Shown here piece by piece: positions 61,102-64,000 of a DNA stretch of 64,000 nucleotides. Numbering within the stretch: position 1 is the first letter of the stretch; each line of letters opens with the position of its first letter. The translations under genes and the position numbers were made by a program. This DNA comes from an uncultured Muribaculaceae bacterium (GTDB lineage Bacteria > Bacteroidota > Bacteroidia > Bacteroidales > Muribaculaceae): the NCBI GenBank assembly GCA_910589055.1, contig CAJURN010000006.1:13148-77147 (forward strand), written 5' to 3'. The notes under the pieces were generated by a model. That model was not told the origin of the DNA, ran no database searches, and saw only the letters and a list, made by a program, of their open reading frames with translations.

Positions 61102-63660
61102 ATGAAACTTCCGGTTAGTAACACTAATGCCCCCGTTTGGCGTGACATTACTGTGAAATCAGAACTTCCCTCTCAGCTCAAATCGCTTGAGGAACTCTCC
61201 AAAAACCTCTGGTGGGTTTGGAACAGCGAGGGCAAGAACCTCTTCCGTGAGCTTAATCCCGACCTGTGGCGTGCCACAGGCGAAAATCCCGTGATGCTCC
61301 TGCAGCGTCTTTCGTCGGAACGCATTGCCGAAATCATCGCCGACGAGGCTCTAATGGCACGTATCTCCAAAGTTTACGCCGATTTCAAGGAATATATGCG
61401 CAAGCCCATGCGCAAGGATGTTCCTTCCGTTTCCTACTTCTCAATGGAGTATGGTCTCTGCAACTGCCTCAAGATTTATTCCGGTGGTCTCGGCGTGCTC
61501 GCGGGCGACTATATCAAGGAAGCATCCGACAGCTGCGTCGACATGACCGCAGTAGGCTTCCTCTATCGCTACGGATACTTCACACAGACTCTCAGTGTCG
61601 ACGGTCAGCAGATCGCCAACTACGAGCCCCAGAACTTCAACCAGCTCCCCATCGAGCAGGTGCTCGACAAGGACGGCCACCCCATGATTCTTGAAGTGCC
61701 TTATCCCGGCCGTATCATTTACAGCCACGTATGGCGCGTCAACGTAGGCCGCATGAAGCTCTATCTTCTCGATACCGACTTCGACATGAACAGCGAGTTC
61801 GACCGCTCAATCACCCACCAGCTCTATGGCGGCGACTGGGAAAACCGTATCAAGCAGGAATACCTTCTCGGTATCGGTGGCGTGCTCATGCTCAAGAAAC
61901 TCGGTGTGAAGAGCCAGCTTTACCACTGCAACGAAGGTCACGCAGCGCTCCTCAACCTCCAGCGCCTCGTCGACTACGTGCAGGAAGACGGTCTTAACTT
62001 CAATGTGGCTCTCGAACTCGTCCGCGCTTCTTCGCTCTACACTGTACACACACCCGTGCCCGCAGGTCACGACTACTTCGACGAACAGCTCTTCGGCAAG
62101 TACATGGGCGAATATCCCGCACGTCTCGGCATTTCCTGGAACGACCTCATGAACATGGGTCGCGAGAACCCCGACACCAACGAACGCTTCTCGATGAGCG
62201 TGTTCGCGCTCAACACATGTCAGGAAGCCAACGGCGTGAGCTGGCTCCACGGCGAAGTGTCAAAGAAGATGTTTGCCGGTATCTGGAAAGGCTACACTTG
62301 GGAGGAAAGCCACGTAGGTTACGTAACCAACGGTGTGCACATGCCCACCTGGGCCGCTTCCGAATGGAAAGAATTCTACTGGAACGTGCTTGGCCCGCAG
62401 GTGTTCGAGGATCAGAGCAACCCCGAGGCTTGGAAAGGCATCTTCAATGTGCCCGACGAAGACATCTGGCGCATGCGTTGCACCCTCAAGAACAAATTCA
62501 TCAACTTCGTACGCCGCGACTTCAAGGAAAAATGGCTCGCCAACCAGGGTGATCCCTCCGCAGTGATGAACATCGTTGACAAAATCAACCCCAACGCCCT
62601 CATCATCGGTTTCGCCCGCCGCTTCGCCACCTACAAGCGCGCTCACCTGCTCTTCACCGACCTCGACCGTCTCGCCAAGATTGTCAACAACGAGCAGTTC
62701 CCCGTACAGTTCGTATTCTCCGGCAAGGCTCACCCCGCCGACGGCGCAGGTCAGGGACTTATCAAGCGCATCATGGAAATTTCCCGTATGCCCCAGTTCC
62801 TCGGCAAGATTATCTTCCTCGAAGACTACAACATGATTGTTGCCAAGCGCCTTGTCACCGGTGTTGACATCTGGCTCAATACCCCCACACGTCCTCTCGA
62901 GGCTTCCGGTACTTCCGGCGAAAAGGCCGAAATGAACGGTGTGCTCAACTTCTCCGTGCTCGACGGATGGTGGTATGAAGGCTACCGCTTCAACGAAAAG
63001 GCCGGTTGGGCGCTCACCGACAAGCGTACCTACACCGACCAGGCACAGCAGGATAAACTCGATGCCGCTACCATCTACTCGATGCTCGAAAACGAGATTA
63101 TCCCCCTCTACTTCAAGAAGAATTCCGCAGGCTACTCTCCCGAATGGATTCAGTACATCAAGGGTTCTATCGGCGACATCGCTCCCCACTTCACCATGAA
63201 GCGCATGATCGACGACTACATCGCACGCTTCTATGATCCCGAAGCTGCCCGCAGCAAGAAGCTCAAGGCCGACAACTTCGCTCTCGCCAAATCTATCGTG
63301 GCTTGGAAAGAACGCGTTGCCCAGGCTTGGGACGGCATCAAGGTGCTCAATATCTCACACTCGGGCGAACTGGCACAGAGCGTGACAGGCGAACCCTTCC
63401 GCATCGAAATCACCGTCGACACCAACGGCCTTGGACGCGACCTCGGTCTCGAACTCGTTGTGTATCGTCAGGAAGACGGTCAGGAACACCTCTGCCGCAC
63501 CGAAGAATTCAAGGTTGTCAAGACCGAAGGCAACGTACTCACCTACGAACTTTCAACCAAGATGAAAGACGCCGGTGTGTTCCGCTACGGATTCCGTCTC
63601 TATCCCAAGAACTCCGAGCTGCCCCACCGTCAGGACTTCGCATTCACCCGCTGGGTATAA
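61102..63660 (+). CDS. glgP: Alpha-glucan (glycogen) phosphorylase, GT35
   Basis: 852 aa. Family order: N-terminal region (SKNLWWVWNSEGKNLF), YFSMEYGLCNCLKIYSGGLGVLAGDYIKEASD, HCNEGHAALL, YTVHTPVPAGHDYF, GFARRFATYKRAHLLF and the PLP-binding end RPLEASGTSGEKAEMNG, whose Lys forms the Schiff base. This is the shorter, Thermotoga-type class without allosteric motifs. Releases glucose-1-P from glycogen. C-terminal ~110 residues form an additional beta domain. Followed by a strong terminator. Confidence 0.95.
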   Translation: MKLPVSNTNAPVWRDITVKSELPSQLKSLEELSKNLWWVWNSEGKNLFRELNPDLWRATGENPVMLLQRLSSERIAEIIADEALMARISKVYADFKEYMRKPMRKDVPSVSYFSMEYGLCNCLKIYSGGLGVLAGDYIKEASDSCVDMTAVGFLYRYGYFTQTLSVDGQQIANYEPQNFNQLPIEQVLDKDGHPMILEVPYPGRIIYSHVWRVNVGRMKLYLLDTDFDMNSEFDRSITHQLYGGDWENRIKQEYLLGIGGVLMLKKLGVKSQLYHCNEGHAALLNLQRLVDYVQEDGLNFNVALELVRASSLYTVHTPVPAGHDYFDEQLFGKYMGEYPARLGISWNDLMNMGRENPDTNERFSMSVFALNTCQEANGVSWLHGEVSKKMFAGIWKGYTWEESHVGYVTNGVHMPTWAASEWKEFYWNVLGPQVFEDQSNPEAWKGIFNVPDEDIWRMRCTLKNKFINFVRRDFKEKWLANQGDPSAVMNIVDKINPNALIIGFARRFATYKRAHLLFTDLDRLAKIVNNEQFPVQFVFSGKAHPADGAGQGLIKRIMEISRMPQFLGKIIFLEDYNMIVAKRLVTGVDIWLNTPTRPLEASGTSGEKAEMNGVLNFSVLDGWWYEGYRFNEKAGWALTDKRTYTDQAQQDKLDAATIYSMLENEIIPLYFKKNSAGYSPEWIQYIKGSIGDIAPHFTMKRMIDDYIARFYDPEAARSKKLKADNFALAKSIVAWKERVAQAWDGIKVLNISHSGELAQSVTGEPFRIEITVDTNGLGRDLGLELVVYRQEDGQEHLCRTEEFKVVKTEGNVLTYELSTKMKDAGVFRYGFRLYPKNSELPHRQDFAFTRWV

Positions 63661-63685
63661 TCCCCTAAGGGAACTTAATCCATAT

Positions 63686-63728
63686 AATACGGGTCGCCCC
63701 ATTCCGGAGCGACCCGTATTGTTTTTTT
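63686..63728 (+). terminator. Rho-independent terminator after glgP
   Basis: AATACGGGTCGC pairs with GCGACCCGTATT around an 11-base loop, then a run of seven Ts within GTTTTTTTG. Confidence 0.9.
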
Positions 63729-63756
63729 GCGTATTAATGGAAAAACGTGTACAATT

Positions 63757-64000
63757 GGCTATCGCCTTAGATACTCACGTTCGGCAATTTTCAAATAAAT
63801 TTGACATTGCACTCACTTAATCGTATCTTTGGCTATCGCCTTAGATACTCACGCTCGGCAAAGGCAAAATAAATTTTGCTTTGCGCTCACTTAATCGTAT
63901 CTTTGGCTATCGCCTTAGATACTCACGCTCGGCAAAGGCAAAATAAATTTTGCTTTGCGCTCACTTAATCGTATCTTTGGCTATCGCCTTAGATACTCAC
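63757..64000 (+). repeat. 74-bp tandem repeat, three full units plus the start of a fourth, each with a promoter
   Basis: Unit starts (GGCTATCGCC) lie at 63757, 63831, 63905 and 63979, exactly 74 bases apart. The array runs off the window end. Units 2 and 3 appear identical; unit 1 differs in its middle. Each contains an inverted repeat around AAAATAAATTTTG and ends with TTTG, 19-20 bases and TATCTTTG. This is the exact Bacteroidetes promoter layout, also seen at 3770-3820. No gene lies in the 340 bases after glgP; no spacers as in CRISPR. Confidence 0.9.

Noticed and set aside
63737..63820. Small frame beginning MEKRVQLAIALDTHV
   Set aside because: It runs through the first unit of the tandem repeat; the other units do not encode it, so it is not a gene.
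63757..64000. CRISPR array
   Set aside because: The 74-bp units are contiguous without unique spacers, and no cas gene is present.

Overview
The window comes from a member of the order Bacteroidales, most likely a gut Muribaculaceae-type bacterium. Three things point there: promoters of the Bacteroidetes form TTTG-N19-20-TAnnTTTG, typical Bacteroidales gene sets (eukaryote-type GT3 glycogen synthase, zinc-free L31, PorQ-cmk-ispH order, GldB-like lipoprotein, GluQRS), and moderately GC-rich coding sequence. No rRNA, tRNA or CRISPR array was seen.

Layout. 1-3715 (+): 3' end of dnaB, then typA and folP. 3716-12365 (+): an accessory block between folP and cdaA, which are neighbours in many Bacteroidetes. 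It holds a zinc-ribbon/SPFH-like/coiled-coil protein whose reading frame is broken at a C9 tract, a single-pass membrane protein with Sel1 repeats, three tandem paralogous small secreted proteins, an intergenic cluster of palindromic repeats, and a cytoplasmic protein combining a HEPN-like segment with a gingipain-type (C25) protease fold. This block is the best candidate for an undescribed system. 12400-15113 (+): cdaA and an RSH protein, two nucleotide second-messenger enzymes. 15280-18334 (-): nrnA-like gene, DUF4827 lipoprotein, glmM. 18522-19956: flavodoxin (-) and an OmpA-domain protein (+).

20173-27524 (+): purH, then the cell-elongation cluster mreB-mreC-mreD-mrdA-rodA. 27598-32224: a secreted GH13 amylase with a T9SS-like tail, a small secreted protein, and a MORN-GH25 muramidase. 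32382-35679: rpmE2, a surface lipoprotein, VanZ-like protein, TlpA-like thioredoxin, and a low-molecular-weight phosphatase. 35770-41682 (+): a hexuronate operon (MFS transporter, uxaC, uxuA, SDR fructuronate reductase) with gluQ at its end. 41728-45209 (-): an amidase, an MCE/MlaD protein and dnaA, with a 348-bp AT-rich gap containing a large hairpin upstream of dnaA. 45353-46908 (+): GldB-like lipoprotein and a cysteine-less thioredoxin-fold protein. 46909-52832 (-): operon porQ-cmk-ispH-exonuclease-lipoprotein-priA.

52963-55341 (+): a 2-hydroxyacid dehydrogenase and a FadL-type porin. 55434-63660: alpha-glucan metabolism (secreted GH13, GT3 glycogen synthase, glycogen phosphorylase) with a LuxR-type regulator, an acyltransferase and a MITE-like element between them. 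The window ends in a 74-bp tandem repeat, each unit of which contains a complete Bacteroidetes-type promoter.
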